This document shows, piece by piece, positions 1 to 13,734 of a stretch of DNA of 64,000 nucleotides. The notes beneath the pieces were generated by a model. The model did no database searches and was not told where the DNA came from. It saw only the letters and a program-made list of their open reading frames with translations. The DNA is taken from NCBI GenBank assembly GCA_963693285.1, contig OY848918.1:4593876-4657875 (forward strand), read 5' to 3'. Source of the DNA: Xestospongia muta (taxonomy: Eukaryota; Porifera; Demospongiae; Haplosclerida; Petrosiidae). Within the stretch, counting starts at the first letter, position 1. The number at the start of each line of letters is the position of its first letter. A program made the position numbers and the translations under genes.

Positions 1-61
1 GATAGCGGTAATTGTCACCCAAAATGTTGATGTTGTCATACTCAATGTTAAAGTCATAAGT

Positions 62-470
62 TACTAACCAACTTGATAATGTTCTAAGACATCTGAGCCA
101 TTCCCAACTTAATTATTACATTAGTTGGTTTATACTGTACAATAGTGTTAGCTATGTTAGGGAGGTTATGAGATGTATATGTGAAATGGAGAAGGAAGCA
201 TGTATTACAAGTTGAGGCTTTGTTAGTTATTGTTGCCTGCATAAGTTGTAACAGATTCTTGCGTGGCCTGTGACCACTTCACTATAGTATCTCTACAGTT
301 AGCCATGTCATAACATCTTAATCATATTAGATCACAATATGATGATGAAAGTTACTAAATATAAAATAATACTACATCATTATTGATACATTCAATTCTA
401 AGTTTCTCACAGGACTATTAATATGTGATGATAAAGTGACTAAATGTAACTATGGCTTCTTCAAATGGTT
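62..470. repeat. Dispersed repeat, inverted copy of 29,815-30,195
   Basis: Read on the minus strand, this stretch follows 29,815-30,195 on the plus strand over most of its length, including the shared strings gaatggctcagatgtcttag and gtcactttatcatcacatat. It has no open frame of note. It is probably two copies of an old transposon-derived repeat in opposite orientation, 29 kb apart. The family is not recognised. Confidence 0.7.
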
Positions 471-604
471 GTCATCTGAACACTGATGAATGAAATGATA
501 CTACAATTTAAACCACACAGACTGTAGGATGCTAAAGATGTACCTAAGTACTATTACCAGTATCATGTAGATAGTGAAGCAATGTGATGACATATCATTG
601 CTTA

Positions 605-631
<27 letters not shown>
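605..631. repeat. (TA)n microsatellite
   Basis: Simple alternating TA run inside an AT-rich repeat. A similar run is at 19,403-19,431. Confidence 0.95.
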
Positions 632-633
<2 letters not shown>

Positions 634-636
<3 letters not shown>

Positions 637-1560
637 ATACATGTGTACATGTATAAAATATAATGTCTCAACAAAGAAACTTTATATCTTACACTGCTAA
701 CCTATTCATATTTTTATATCCATTTATCTAATACTATTACTGATATATATATATCATTCATATAATGTACGCATATAGTATATGTATAGTTACTGACATA
801 ATAATAGTTTTAACAGATATACAGTATGTACTGTTTGAACGTAAGTAAATACTGTTGCTAGTAGTGAATAATGTATAGAGAATGCAGAAAACATAAAAAC
901 ATGACAGATAAGTAATGTACATGTACATGTGTATTACTTAATACTTGACATGATACATGTGTACATATCTAAGTACAATGTGTCCAACAAAACAAACCCT
1001 ATATGTTAACCACTAACCTACTCCTAACTAGAAGTTCCAAATGTGCTTGTCCACTTGTATCAACAGATAGTGTACCAATACATGTGTACATATACTAAGT
1101 ACAGTGTGCCCAACAAAAAAGTATGCACTAACCACTAACCTACTCCTAACAAGAAGTTAAAAGCTCTAAATGTGCTGGTCCACTTGTATCTATAGATAAA
1201 GTAAACATTTTAACACTTTATATAGTTATCTTGTGAGACTAAATCAAAATAGATTTAAAAAAAATGAATTAATTGTTAAAATGCACTGTGGTAAGTACAC
1301 AACAATATAACATTTATACATGACAAATATACAACAAGTGTGTGGTTATGTTGTCTAGTGGTTTATTGAAGTGTTATTAACTGCTTGTTTTCCATGACAA
1401 GTGTAAAACAACATGTACATAATGATATGGAAGTGGTGTATATATTTCTGTACACACAGTTTCATACATATACTAAATGGTAATGTTTTCAACTTTCCTA
1501 ACACAAGACACATACCATGGCAATAGGACAAAGATGAAGTTAGTTATGTTATAAGACTAT
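634..1560. repeat. Duplicated noncoding block, related to 15,250-16,470
   Basis: The order of sequence words here is repeated at 15,250-16,470, and the part from about 1,200 also at 10,900-11,220. It contains two copies of a roughly 110-nt element (949-1,062 and 1,077-1,190) marked by catgtgtacatat and later by gtgctggtccacttgt. Further copies of that element start near 4,544, 10,705, 11,661, 16,009, 18,322 and 57,214. No coding capacity is seen. Bases 1,561-2,590 hold nothing I can identify. Confidence 0.65.
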
Positions 1561-2589
1561 GAGAGATTGGTATTGTCCTACTTGAATTGAGGTCATCACT
1601 TGTAAATCAATCTGATTCTGCTGACCAATTAGAAGTACAACTTACTTAATGACCAATTTGTCAACTGTATTCTAAAAATACTTTTGTGCGTCACTTAGGA
1701 TGTGTATACAAACACCCTATATATGTTATTATTTATATACATGATCATTACATTTCTATCCACATGAAGAACCATTCTTAACAAAATGTTATACTATTTT
1801 ATGTAATGTCACACTAAATAATTCATTGATCAAGTACTCTCTGGCACACACACATATACTCTACAATCAATGAATTATATTTACAAGGCCAATAGAACTG
1901 ACCATATTATATATCAATGACAGCTAAGTGTGTATATACTTTATTTATTTGACTACAAATTTCATACTATATGCTACAGAGTTAACTTATAGCATTGCAA
2001 TCAATCAAAACAATAACACATATTTGTGATGCTGACGATGATTCATAGTATTCTATAAATAGTAATACCAAATAAGGAAAAAGATGTAAATAGCATGCAA
2101 TACACTAGTATAAGCATGGGTGGGAGTAACCTCAAACTGTTTGTATAGTAATTTAAAAACAAGTTAACTCTTGTGTACAAAACGTATCATCCATTCATCC
2201 ATTATTCCATTCATTCATAACAGTTAATTGATACAGTTAGAATATGACCAAAGTTTTTGTAGAAACAAGTGAGCTTTGATGCATAAACTTTTAGTTTACT
2301 ATTCAGACACACAATAGTTGAGTGAGCATGTTTCTCTCTATGAGTAATTTATGCATAATCCATATGTACTAATATTGAGATATTGAAGTACAATAATATT
2401 CAATAATGGTAATGTTATCATGACCTTTATTTTCTGTTGTTATTAAGTTAATCTATCCAATGTTTTATTAAACTATATTGGTTATAGGGTTTTCCATTCT
2501 TTTATCATGCTTGTAGCAAACTGACCAATAAAATCACTTGATTTTAGGCTTATGAATACTATAGCAATCTTGATAAGAAGCACAGGAAG

Positions 2590-3640
2590 CTTTATATAGC
2601 TGTTACTTCTCATATCATAACATACCTATTCAAATTGTAGTTTATCAAAGGAAGAAGATATTATAAAATAGGCTAGACTATCATTATCAATTTCATACAT
2701 TTGCTGTAGTAAATTTTTTGTTAGTATGTCTAAACCAAAGAGACAGTTCTTCTGCAAATGAAATTCTACTTCTTTATCATAACAATCCCATATACTACTT
2801 TATTATATTACTAGTACTGCTATATGTGTACAGGTACAATGTACAAGTAACCAATAACTTATATCTAACAAATGTTTCCAATGTACTGGTCCATATATGG
2901 ACATATTGTGACAGTGAATACTAATTGTGTGACCTCCATTAACTTTTAATAGTGTATTTACTGATTCTGTTTAAATGATTGCCTCTCTATCATCTATTTT
3001 AGCTGTATCTTATTTGGAGGAAAAGTAACAGATCAATAACATAATAAAATAGTAATTTATTAGAAGCTAAGCTATCTATCAAGTTTTGTCTCTTTTGTAA
3101 AGTAATTGATATTTTGTTAGTGTTATATTATTACATCATTAAGATCTATCCACAATACCAGTCAATAAACACAAAGAAGAGATAGAGAGAGGGTAGGATT
3201 AATATCACATGTAGTCAATTACCTAATTATATTATAATATGAAAAACTATTATTGTATGTGCTTATCTAATTAGTTATGTTAATAATACTCTAATTAATA
3301 ACAAAAATATTGTGTTTTTATGTGATTTAAATGTTATAACAGGGGTGATTGTAGAAATATCATAGTAGAGTGACCCCAGATTACATAGAAATCTGTTCAA
3401 TTTCTGATTGTACTACACCTAGCTGTGTACATTTGATAGTCTAGTGCTCTATATAAACATATAGGATATAGTAATAATACAGACAACTCTATCAATGTAA
3501 TACATTAATATTATTTGACTTATGTAGTTGACAATACACTATAGCCCACCTATAATATTATATATATGTTCCTCCAATAGGATCATTGGGACATGAATAT
3601 AATCAAAGTTAATAATGTCTCATGTTGTATTCCCTATCTC
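2590..3640. repeat. Duplicated noncoding block, related to 13,735-14,540
   Basis: Both blocks share gtgacctccattaac, then catctgttttagctatatc or a close variant, then tagctgtgtacat, in the same order and orientation. Parts recur at 43,090-43,460 and 44,510-44,700. The small open frame at 2,718-2,924 lies in this repeat and has no recognisable domain, so it is not called as a gene. Confidence 0.65.
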
Positions 3641-4061
3641 TATGAAAAGGAGAGGTTGTTATCCTAATATGGGTTAGCTGAAATATGTTGTGTTCACTAA
3701 TACTATTTACTCAACAAGGAATACATATCATTATTTTATTGTCATGTTTGGACTTCTTATAGATTCATTGTTCCTTTAAAAGTTATTTTTGTAAATTTAA
3801 TAGATAACAATAATAATTAATGATAGTCTCTCTTTCAGTCTCTGTCAGTTTGTACAAATCTTGTCTCTTTTGAAAAATAATAAGTATTCTCTGTTGAACT
3901 ACATGGACATAAGATGGGTCAACAAAAACAATTTAAAATGGAAATAATCTTTGTCATGTTCTCTCATTGATATAACAATGTTGTATCTAGATAGAGTATA
4001 GCAGATATAATGCAATGATAATATTATGATTATATATGACACTTTCTATTCTTGTAGTGAA

Positions 4062-5440
4062 GATGAGTAAGTGGGGATTGTTTAGTAAAAATTTTATACT
4101 ATTATATTAACATACTGTTACTAACAGTGTACCATAATATGCTACCTATATTGATGTAATTAGGCTAAGTTAGCTAACTTTACTAATACAATAAATGTTA
4201 ATATGAAACCACCAGACAATAAAAAACCATTTATACCTCTCCCCCATGTAAGGTATTGGCATAAGTAGTACACACGTTTGATAATATCTGTGGAGGTTTT
4301 GTAAACATATTTTAGCTCACTTCCATTCACTGAACTTACATGTAATATAGTCTAGTATTGACTCATCTACAAAGCCAAAACCAACATAACCTAAATCTTT
4401 GTAGTTTAATGCCCAATAATGGAAGTCACCTGTCAAAACTAATCACATGTTATGTGCAAACAAACTCTAGTACAGACAGTATCACATGATTGACTATATT
4501 GAATATATTGAATTAGCAAACTTAATGTAGTTAATATATATATAATACATGTGTACATATACAAAGTGGTTGCCCAATAAAGGAAACGTATATGTTTACT
4601 ATTAACCTACTTAATCATAAGTTCCCAATGTGCTGGTCCACTTGTCATGTTCAAAGCACCTGGTAGTCTACAACCTAATGAAGATAAGTCAGAAGTTAGT
4701 GACATATTAACATATACAAACATTATGAAATAACACGAGAATACATACATTAGACTAAAACAACACTGAAACTAAAATAAACATGGATGTCTATCTGTGA
4801 AGGTATGTTTATATAACTCAGCTCACTGCCATTTTGTTTGGGCACCTAAATCAATATCATTACAACTAGTTTTCCAAGGGTAAAGGTTAACAAGTATTAG
4901 AATTATTTAGTTATAGCGTTATCAATGAAATACATGTAGAGACTGTCCATATAACCTCACCCTTTGTACATATAATGCTGTTAGTTCAGTAAATCTCAAA
5001 TCATAACATATATCTAATCCAATAGTCCAATATTACACTATTCTAGTGTATAGAAGACACATTAACTGTCCATTTGTGTATTGAGTTACTCACCCCTTTG
5101 TACATATAATGCTGTTAGTTCAGTAAACCATATAATATAACATATATCTAATTCAATAGTTCTTCATTTTAGTGTATACAAAGGAATAACTGTGTAAGAT
5201 TTTACTTACCACAGTACACATTAACTGTCAATATAATATTGATATAGTAGCTTTGTGTATTAGAATATGATCTAATATATTATGTACACCATTCTAAAGT
5301 AATGGGGCCATTTAACAATTCGATCAAGCATAAAAATATAAGTTAATCCAATTATCTAAATTAAACTATCTACACATATGATAAATGCTCTATATATTTG
5401 TCAACTTGACATTTGAAGACACTAACCAATAGTATTAGTC
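4062..5440. repeat. Long dispersed noncoding repeat, copy 1 of 4
   Basis: Begins near gagtaagtggggattgttt and continues through gtgtaccataatatgctacc and ggatgtctatctgtg. Related copies run from 17,885 to about 19,440, from 45,210 to about 46,080 and from 56,712 to about 57,760, all in the same orientation. No frame is conserved between copies. It could be a non-autonomous element or the residue of segmental duplication. Ends were not resolved. Confidence 0.65.
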
Positions 5441-5669
5441 TACTTTCTATTATAATCACTTAAATAATAGTCTTTTGTTCATCTGATTTAGCTACATTTA
5501 AGAGAAACAGATCATAGTACTATGTATTAGTGAACATTTATTTCAAGGACATAAACACATTATATAATAAGTTCAGTACAGTCAAAACTTCCTTTACTTT
5601 ATGGTAGACTAACATATATAGTGTATTCTCTAATAAAAGTGTACGGTATAATAATATTATATACCATAA

Positions 5670-6360
5670 AATGATTATTTGTGTATTGAAATCACATTTC
5701 AGTAACTGGAGTTAACACAAAAGGATGTCATATAATTATTAGTGACTTGTTATGTAATATAGTATATATAAACTATTGGGGTGTGTGGGAGGAGGATGCT
5801 TACGAAAAGATAAAAGTGACATACTACATAACTAACCTAATTCTAAACAGAAGCTTCCAATATGATATATAAATGATAGTGGCATAGCTATAAGGAAAGA
5901 TAAACATACATAAAATAGAATATTGCAGACAAGAGCAATGGATATTGAAATCATAATACTACAATGTGATGTGAATTTAGCATATGGCAAATACATGTTA
6001 AACACAAGATCAGCACAATCTACTCTAGTCCAATAATATAGTAATATTGTGATGTTGAAAGATTTCAGATAGACTAGTAATAGAAGTGACAAGGTTGGCT
6101 GACAATAATATAGTAATATATAATATCAATTTGTATTAACTTGCCCTTTGAGAAACCAGTAGACATTAACTGTCCATATATATAATATTAATGTACAACA
6201 ACTCATCCCTTTGTATAGCCAGTATACATCAACTCTCCATATAATATCAATGCATATTAACTCACCCCTTTGAGAAAGAATAGAACAATCAACTGTCTAT
6301 ATAATATTAATGTGTATTAACTCACCCCTTTGAGCATATAACAGATGTTACTATAATAAC
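5670..6360. repeat. Duplicated block related to 12,630-13,170, ending in ~60-bp tandem repeats
   Basis: The block shares ggagttaacacaaaaggatg and gatgttgaaag with 12,630-13,170. From about 6,120 to 6,360 a degenerate unit of about 60 bp recurs four times, each containing a form of attaactcacccctttga, starting near 6,122, 6,185, 6,242 and 6,303. A hydrophobic minus-strand frame at 5,832-6,092 is matched by a less open version in the second copy. I do not recognise it and do not call it a gene. Confidence 0.6.
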
Positions 6361-7242
6361 ATCTGTTAGTATCTATAAAGTTTCTTAAGGGTGTCTTGTA
6401 ATTATGAATCAAGTATTGTCAAACTGTAAACTCTAACTTGATGACATATACTACTTGTTGATGTAAGTATGTGTGTACTTTGACTGCTAGTATAATTCCA
6501 TATGTAGTTATAATCACTATGTTATGTTGCTATAATTCATTTTCATAACAATGACTATATCAATCTCACTTGTACTAAATTATTATACCTTTCTCTTTCA
6601 ACAAATTCTTTCTCATCAAACAAGCACGTACAATCCATTAAGACATTACTAGATTATACTGGTTAGTGTTAAAGATTTAAAATATTGTTTTGTTATAGTA
6701 TAACTCTGTAGTAAGTGTACATATACATTTGATAACACAACTACATACTGATGTTGAAATCACAGTGATATAATCTGGACTTTACAATAAGAACTTGTTC
6801 AGTTACTCATAAAGTACATAGCTATTTGACCTTGGAGGTTGTGCTGTCTAATGTAACCATATATACATGTACCTGGTATACATAGGAGTACTATTGGTAA
6901 TCCAAACCAGAAGTTCATGTATCCATGTATATGTATTGAATGAAGTGTATCTGCTAGTACACAATATGGTCATTATAGTGAGCTAGCTATTGCTAAAGAT
7001 AACTTTATAATAATATCAGGTAATATTATTTTATGTTCTCTATTTCCTTGTTTTCAAAGAGCTCCAGATATCACTGATGAAATAATTGTTTCTAATATCT
7101 CTGAACTATTATCACTCTATTTCAGTGTATGATACTTCATTATTACACTATCATTATAGACTATTAACAACATCATTAGTAACTCCTTCTTTAGCCAAGT
7201 ACCATCATTGATACTATTATATATTCACTATAATATCAATAG
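6361..7242. other. No gene seen; upstream flank of a receptor-tail remnant
   Basis: AT-rich sequence without a recognisable gene. An open stretch after a splice-acceptor-like ttttcaaag near 7,060 could be a decayed ectodomain exon belonging to the remnant that follows, but it carries no motif that proves it. Confidence 0.4.
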
Positions 7243-8117
7243 TGGGTGGAGTTATTGGACTAATACTGATGACTGTTATCTTGTTATGTGTATTATGTAC
7301 TTTAAAAAGAGATGGTATACATATAAATTAAAAGGTACTTTGAAGTATAGTTGACAGAATACTTGTTTTTATAAGTAATATACTATATTAATTACATCAT
7401 ATTAATAGCATATATTACTAATACAAATATATTTCTATATTTATTTAGATACTGCCACAGAAAATTTAAACTTGAAATAAGTAACATTTAGTCACATCTT
7501 TAAATAACAATGTGTTTCAGTGAAGAGGACCAGAGTTTAGTTCATAAGGTACAATATATTAAACACTAATTATATATCTCCTCACTGACATATATAGTGT
7601 GTTGATGACTATCTCACTCCTCAAGATATGTCAAAGACTAGAACAGGTTATAATAATAGTTAACTGATATCGTATTTATTGATAATGTATGTGTGTATAT
7701 TATATCATAATGTCATAATATATGTCATTAGTTACATATATATATAATCTTAATATTTGTTTGAAACTATCACATGTCCTGAGACTGGGCATCTTAGAAA
7801 AATAAATATAAAGTTATTATATATGTAGTCAATGTTCATAATATACTATGTTATGACTGTTATATTATTAGGTATATATCTTAGTTCATATCTTACTGGT
7901 TATCAATGTTATATTCTTTTATTTTAAATCTAACATCACTACAAACTATAGTTAACCAGTACTACTAACTATCACATAGGACCTGTACTATACATGTGAT
8001 ATTGTAGTGTTTGATGAACTATATATAGTATTTACAGCTGCTTGTGTTTTTAAACTTTACTTCTCAAAAGCACTGCTCTACTCTGATTATTATGACTACC
8101 TCACAGTGAGGCTATAA
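7243..8117 (+). pseudogene. Decayed receptor 3' end: transmembrane exon plus tyrosine-rich tail exons
   Basis: An exon at 7,243-7,314, entered and left in phase 1 like the transmembrane exons of the cluster genes, encodes a hydrophobic helix (GVIGLILMTVILLCVLC) followed by TLKRD, a typical stop-transfer. Next come possible exons at 7,449-7,480 (ends in a stop), 7,521-7,548 (EEDQSLVHK), 7,598-7,646 (VDDYLTPQDM) and 8,071-8,117 (SDYYDYLTVRL then stop). All have AG and GT borders. Phases do not all join and one exon stops early, so I read it as a relic, although alternative splicing of a live gene is possible. Tail tyrosines in YLT contexts suggest a former phospho-signalling tail. No kinase domain and no convincing Ig or FN3 exon is seen upstream. 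Confidence 0.45.
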
Positions 8118-9480
8118 ACATCTATATTAGATACAGTAAGATATATTAAGTAATTAGGATGTCCATTGTCTCGTGTTTTAAATGATAGTAATTCTCCTTT
8201 ACAGTCAATGTTGATCATATCTATGTAGTACATTAGTGACATATAATATATCCATATATGGTCATAAATTATATGGGTACATTGTATGTTACAGCATGTA
8301 GCTAAAATTAACTAGTTGATACCATATAATGAACAAAATAATGTATAACTTGTTTATATAACTATAAAGAGATATATATCAATTGTTTAGAATGAATGTA
8401 TACGTGGGACCATGGATGGGTAAGTAAGCTAACTTAAATTACATGTTATATAATATAGTTTTTTGTTCTATAAACTGTTTGGCTTTGTTTTGAGATTTGT
8501 TTCTTATGGTTTCTTGTTTCAACTTATATTGTCATATACTTAAAGTTATAAATTGTTAATTTTCTTGATAATAATGTTCTTTACTGTCTTATACATCTCC
8601 ATTTATAAATTGTACATTTCACAACATGTATCAACAGTTCATACTTAAAGTCATATTACATTATAAAGACTAATATATTGTATATCATTGTATATACAAC
8701 ATAACTATAGATGTATCTATCAAGAGTTATATAGACGAATGGATGAATAAAAGAATAGATTAATGGATGAGATAACAGATACAGAGAGATATAAAGGACC
8801 TAAAGGTAAGTTGTAGTATAAATTATAAAGTTTAGAAGTCAGATGCCCTTAATTTTGATACTGTATTACAAATATTCAACAATGTTTAGAACAGGATATC
8901 AACACAAGTCAGGTGTTCTTAATATTGGTACTGAATTACAAACTTTAACGTGTGATTGACTACCCTCAAGAAAATAACAAATAAGACAAACTTGTCCAGT
9001 AGTTGAGTACATTACTATTAAAGTGCTATTTTGTACATCGAATGTAGCTAATGAGAAACAATATTAAATTTTTTTTTATAAATTGGATTTTTAAGAATTA
9101 GAGAGTTTGAAGCATTTGTGAACTGTTGTGATGTGTGTCAACAGTTGGAGCTAAGTCTTGTATGGCTATACTCACCAATCTAAGGGTCAGTCTGACTACA
9201 CAAGATTATATTAGAGTATACAGTTTAATTTATTTGTTGTATTCAATTACAATTAAACACTACAAGTGAATATAATAATAAACAACACTCAAAACAATAA
9301 TAGGATTGTATGGAAGTAATAATAAAATATTTATTATATTCTAAGGAGACATTATTAGAATATTATTATAATATTACATACAATTACAACAATAATTCAT
9401 TAACTGTTATCTTGGTGAGATCCCAAAGTTAGTATAAATAAAATAATGAGGTAAAACTTCATACCTATATTTTATATTAT
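8118..9480. other. No gene seen
   Basis: AT-rich sequence with frequent stops in all frames and no recognisable repeat family. Confidence 0.5.
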
Positions 9481-9690
9481 ATTATACATGTATGCATAAA
9501 ATGCTGCTACTTCATTAAATCTCACATCAACTAGTACAATTGTACACTAGTCTAGTATAGAAAAGGATATATATAATAATGGGTGGAGCTATCATTATTA
9601 ACCTCACACATTGCTCTGTAGTTATAATGTCAACCAGTAAACTATCATTACCATTAGTAACTATAAGTAGTATGGCTACAGATTTCCCAA
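9480..9690. repeat. Dispersed repeat, second copy at 28,735-28,935
   Basis: Both copies contain tgtacactagtctagtatag followed by gttataatgtcaaccagt in the same orientation, about 200 bp each. Neither is coding. Bases 9,691-10,680 hold two short open frames (10,074-10,274 and 10,287-10,520) with no recognisable domain, no splice context and no homologue elsewhere in the window. They are left uncalled. Confidence 0.65.
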
Positions 9691-10680
9691 TGTATAAATG
9701 AGTGAAAACAAAGAGACATTTCTACATTATATATTTATAAACAAAATAATATACTGGAAAATTACAATATGTAAACAATGTATAGAGGTTTATTGTATCT
9801 AATAAATTCCATATAACAATTGTGTTACAACCTTCCATTTTTGTTTGCTTTTTAGTATTAATTGTCAGCACTTGATGTTCTGTCATTTTTAAATTGATTT
9901 TTTTTATTTATTACTAAGTTTTTTCAGTAATAACATAATTATGTTAGGTGGTACATATCATTAGATATATTAATTAGTATATAGTGACACACTGAAAATG
10001 ATACTACATATTATTAATATTACTTACTAAAGCTTGCAATATAAAAAAATTAGAGGATGAACTAAGACTGATATTGTTTTATGTTGAACAAGATATACAT
10101 GACTATAAAAGACAAAATACAGCATTCCTGCTAGTTGTAGAGTTACATGATGATAAGGCTGTGTTACAGTTTATGTTGACTTATACATTGGGTAAAAAGA
10201 TAAACAAATTTTTAGACTTTTTTGTTGCTAATATCAGGTATAGACTAGTTCATGATCAAGTAACAATCATGTGATTTATTGTAGCTATGAGGAACAACCT
10301 GGACCCTAGACGTGAATCTGTTTTAGAGATGTTGAATCTTATCTTCAATAAATTTCTAGAGGCAGTCTTATTTTCTTGTTGTATTTTGTACAGTACATTT
10401 ATTTACCAAAAGGAAGCTCCTCAAACAACGGTCAAATTAATTCTTCGCTCCTTTGGCTCTCAGCTTATCAATGATGACTCACCTTCTGTTGTAAAATTCC
10501 ATTTAACAAACACTCATTAGTATTAGAACAGACACAATCAGCATAATAGTTCACAACACAAGCTCTTCTTGTCTTGGTCTGTCTGATCTTTAGTAGTTAG
10601 TACATATAATATATAATACAAAAAATTATGTAGACAACAAAACCACGTACAATTATTCATTTATGATGTAGATGAACATA

Positions 10681-11870
10681 TATAATATATCTAATATTAA
10701 TTAATACACGTATACATGTATAAAGTATAGGATGAGGTTACCAACAAAGAAACCTGTATATTAACGAGAGACCTAGAAGCTCTAAGTGTACTTATCTATT
10801 TGTCATGTTAATTTAAAACACCTGTACAGACCAGTAATATACAGTTTAATGTATTGAGGAGAGATAAGAATAAAAGATGTAAATTTAGTAATAGTTAATT
10901 ACATCATATTAGTATACATATTATAACACTTCATAGTGGGAAAGAATAAATTACTTGTTGACATGTACTGTAGTAAGTACACAACGATGTAACATTTATA
11001 TATGGCAAATATACAACAAGCATCTGGTTATGTTATCTACTTGTTTATTGAGGACCTGGTAGCTATTGGTTTTCCATGACAAATGTGAACCACACATGAT
11101 ATGAAAGTGATAAGTATATCTCTGTACACACATTTATATACATATACTAAATTGTAATGTTTTCTGCTTTTTTTACACAAGATGAAATGATTATGGTATG
11201 CTGTGACTAGGGACTCAATATATCATACAGTTAGATTTAATATCTTAATTAATAATGTCTTAGGGTTGGGCTAACATCAAAATATTTGTAAAGTAACTTA
11301 GGAACAAATGAAATCTTATGTGTTAACATATCATTTATCCATCCATCAATTGATTCAGTCATTCATAATAGTTGATTGATGGATTTATAGTCAGTTATAG
11401 ATATATTTGTTATGATGACTAGATTAAAAGTTGGTTACCGTCTTAATTACATGTTAATGTGACACAAACACATGCACACACACCATATATGAGTACATTA
11501 ATACACTATATGTCACTATTGTACTATAATTATAAAAAACAAAATAGATTATTAATAAAATTAACTGACAATTACATGAACAATATATCAACAAATTTAA
11601 TCTCATCTTGAGAGTTGCTAGTAGATAACTAGTGTACATGTAAATATGTATACCTTAATATATATATAATACATGTGTACATGTACAAAGTACAGTGTGT
11701 TCAACAAAATAAACCCTATATGTTAATATATTAACAAATTTAATCTCATCTTGAGAGTTGCTTCATAGTTAGGGTTCAACTGTAGTTCTAAATATTAATT
11801 ACTAGAGCAGTAATAGACTTTACTGGAACATTTTATTTTTTCTCTATAAACTAGTACTATCACCGTTATT
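10681..11870. repeat. Mosaic of dispersed repeat pieces
   Basis: 10,705-10,805 and 11,661-11,735 are copies of the ~110-nt element seen at 949. 10,900-11,220 matches 1,200-1,560. 11,795-11,870 resembles 59,560-59,640, both containing agagcagtaatagactttac. In the latter case that sequence overlaps a decayed minus-strand transmembrane exon. Confidence 0.55.
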
Positions 11871-11879
11871 TGATACATA

Positions 11880-13300
11880 TGTGTATTAATTCACCCCTTT
11901 GAGCATATAATGTAGCCAGTCAAGAAACCTTATATCATAAACCAACACACAGGGTGACCATAAGCGGTATGAAAGCACTATTGTAATAACATTATAAGTC
12001 TTCTGTTAGTACAGTAACAAGTAAGAGGAGTTTCATTTCTTTTTAGTAAACTTTCACAAACACCTGTCATATTATACACTTATATAAATTATCACTATCA
12101 ATATAATGCTTCCTAATATTCTAAAAACACATGATCAACATATTCCTGTTGTCATGGCGATAACTTCTGGGTAACAAATTATACATAGAATTTAGCACTA
12201 GTTCCAAATATTAGTAAACGCATGTAAGTAGTCACAATGACACTTGACATTAAAAATTTGACAGAGACACACAAGATAAACTATTTGTTAAATGAACAAC
12301 TAATTGATAAGGGTTACCTTTATAGTTATAATACAATTATATTATATACATGGTATCACAAATACGGTCTATATACATGAATGTGACAATGACATAAGAA
12401 GCAGTATACATAATATAATGTTATGAAATGTACAAATCTCTTAATAAATCCTTTACTTTAGACTATACAAATATCTTTTTAAACACTAACCATATCCCTA
12501 GCCAAAACTTCATAATGAACTGAACCACTTATTATCATCGATTGACCAGTAGTTTACAGTGTATACAGAGAGGAAAAAGAAGACATTAGTTGTATGAGAA
12601 TTATCATGGATTAAGCATAGGTTTTGTTGATTATTTGTGACTTAAAATCAAATTTCAGTAATTGGAGTTAACACAAAAGGATGTCATATAATTACCAGTC
12701 ACTTGTTATGTAGTGTAGTATATACAAACTATTGGGGTATGTGGGGAGGATGCTTAAAGAAAGGATAAAAGTGACATACTATATCACTAACCTAATTCTA
12801 AACAGAAGTTTCCAATATGCTAAATAGATAATAGTGGAGTAGCTATAAGGAATGATAAATACACATAAAATAAAATATTGCAGACAAAAGCGATGGATAT
12901 TGAAACCACAATATTACAATGTGATGTGAATTTCACATATGGCAAACACATGGTAAGCACATGATTAGTACAATCTTCTCCAATCTAATAATATAGTAAT
13001 ATTGTGATGTTGAAAGTTTTCAGATAGACTAGCAATAGAAGTGACTAGGTTGGCTGACAATAATATAGTTGTATATAATATCAATGTGTATTAACTTCCC
13101 CTTTCATCAGCCAGTAGACATTAATTGTCTATATTATATTAATGTACAATAACTCACCCATTTGTGTATATAATGTAGCCAGTCATGAAACCTCATATCA
13201 ACACACAGGGTGACCATAAGTGGTATGAAAGCACTATTGTAATAACATTTATAAGTCTTCTGTTAGTACAGTAACGAGTAATAGGAGTTTAATTTCTTTG
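11880..13300. repeat. Block flanked by direct repeats of about 120 bp
   Basis: 11,885-12,015 and 13,140-13,280 are near-copies in direct orientation. Both read gaccataag, then ggtatgaaagcactattg, then agtcttctgttagtacag. Between them lies the 12,630-13,170 block shared with 5,670-6,230. The pattern may be a solo insertion between duplicated ends or plain tandem duplication. Confidence 0.55.
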
Positions 13301-13734
13301 TAGTAAACTTTTACAACTTCAATTACTTCACCCCTTATTTTTAAATAAGGAAAAATTCATTAAATTCATTCATTACTATTATATCTACTGACACAACTTT
13401 ACACATTATCCCAATATATTAACTCACTCCTAGCAATAGGTAATATCTATGTTGGTACTATATTGATATTGTAAACATAATTCATAATTATTGTATGTGT
13501 ACATATATGTATTCACATGTAATTATGGTCTTATGACAATTAAAGGTATAATTTGATTAAGCTGTGTTGACATTATGTTGAGAGCCTAATGGTACCTTTT
13601 TGATAGTAAGGTACTATTTTAATAATAGGCACTCCACTCAACAAACACTCGTTAGTATTAGAACAGACACCACCTGTATATACCCAAACCATAATACCTA
13701 CCACACAGACTAATCAAGTACTCTAGGATAAATT

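Noticed and set aside
5832..6092. Hydrophobic minus-strand frame of 86 codons, with a related copy near 12,780-13,040
   Set aside because: It lies in a duplicated noncoding block. The second copy does not keep an open frame, and no domain is recognised.
10074..10520. Two adjacent plus-strand open frames
   Set aside because: No recognisable domain, no splice context, no paralogue in the window, and lengths within chance for AT-rich DNA.
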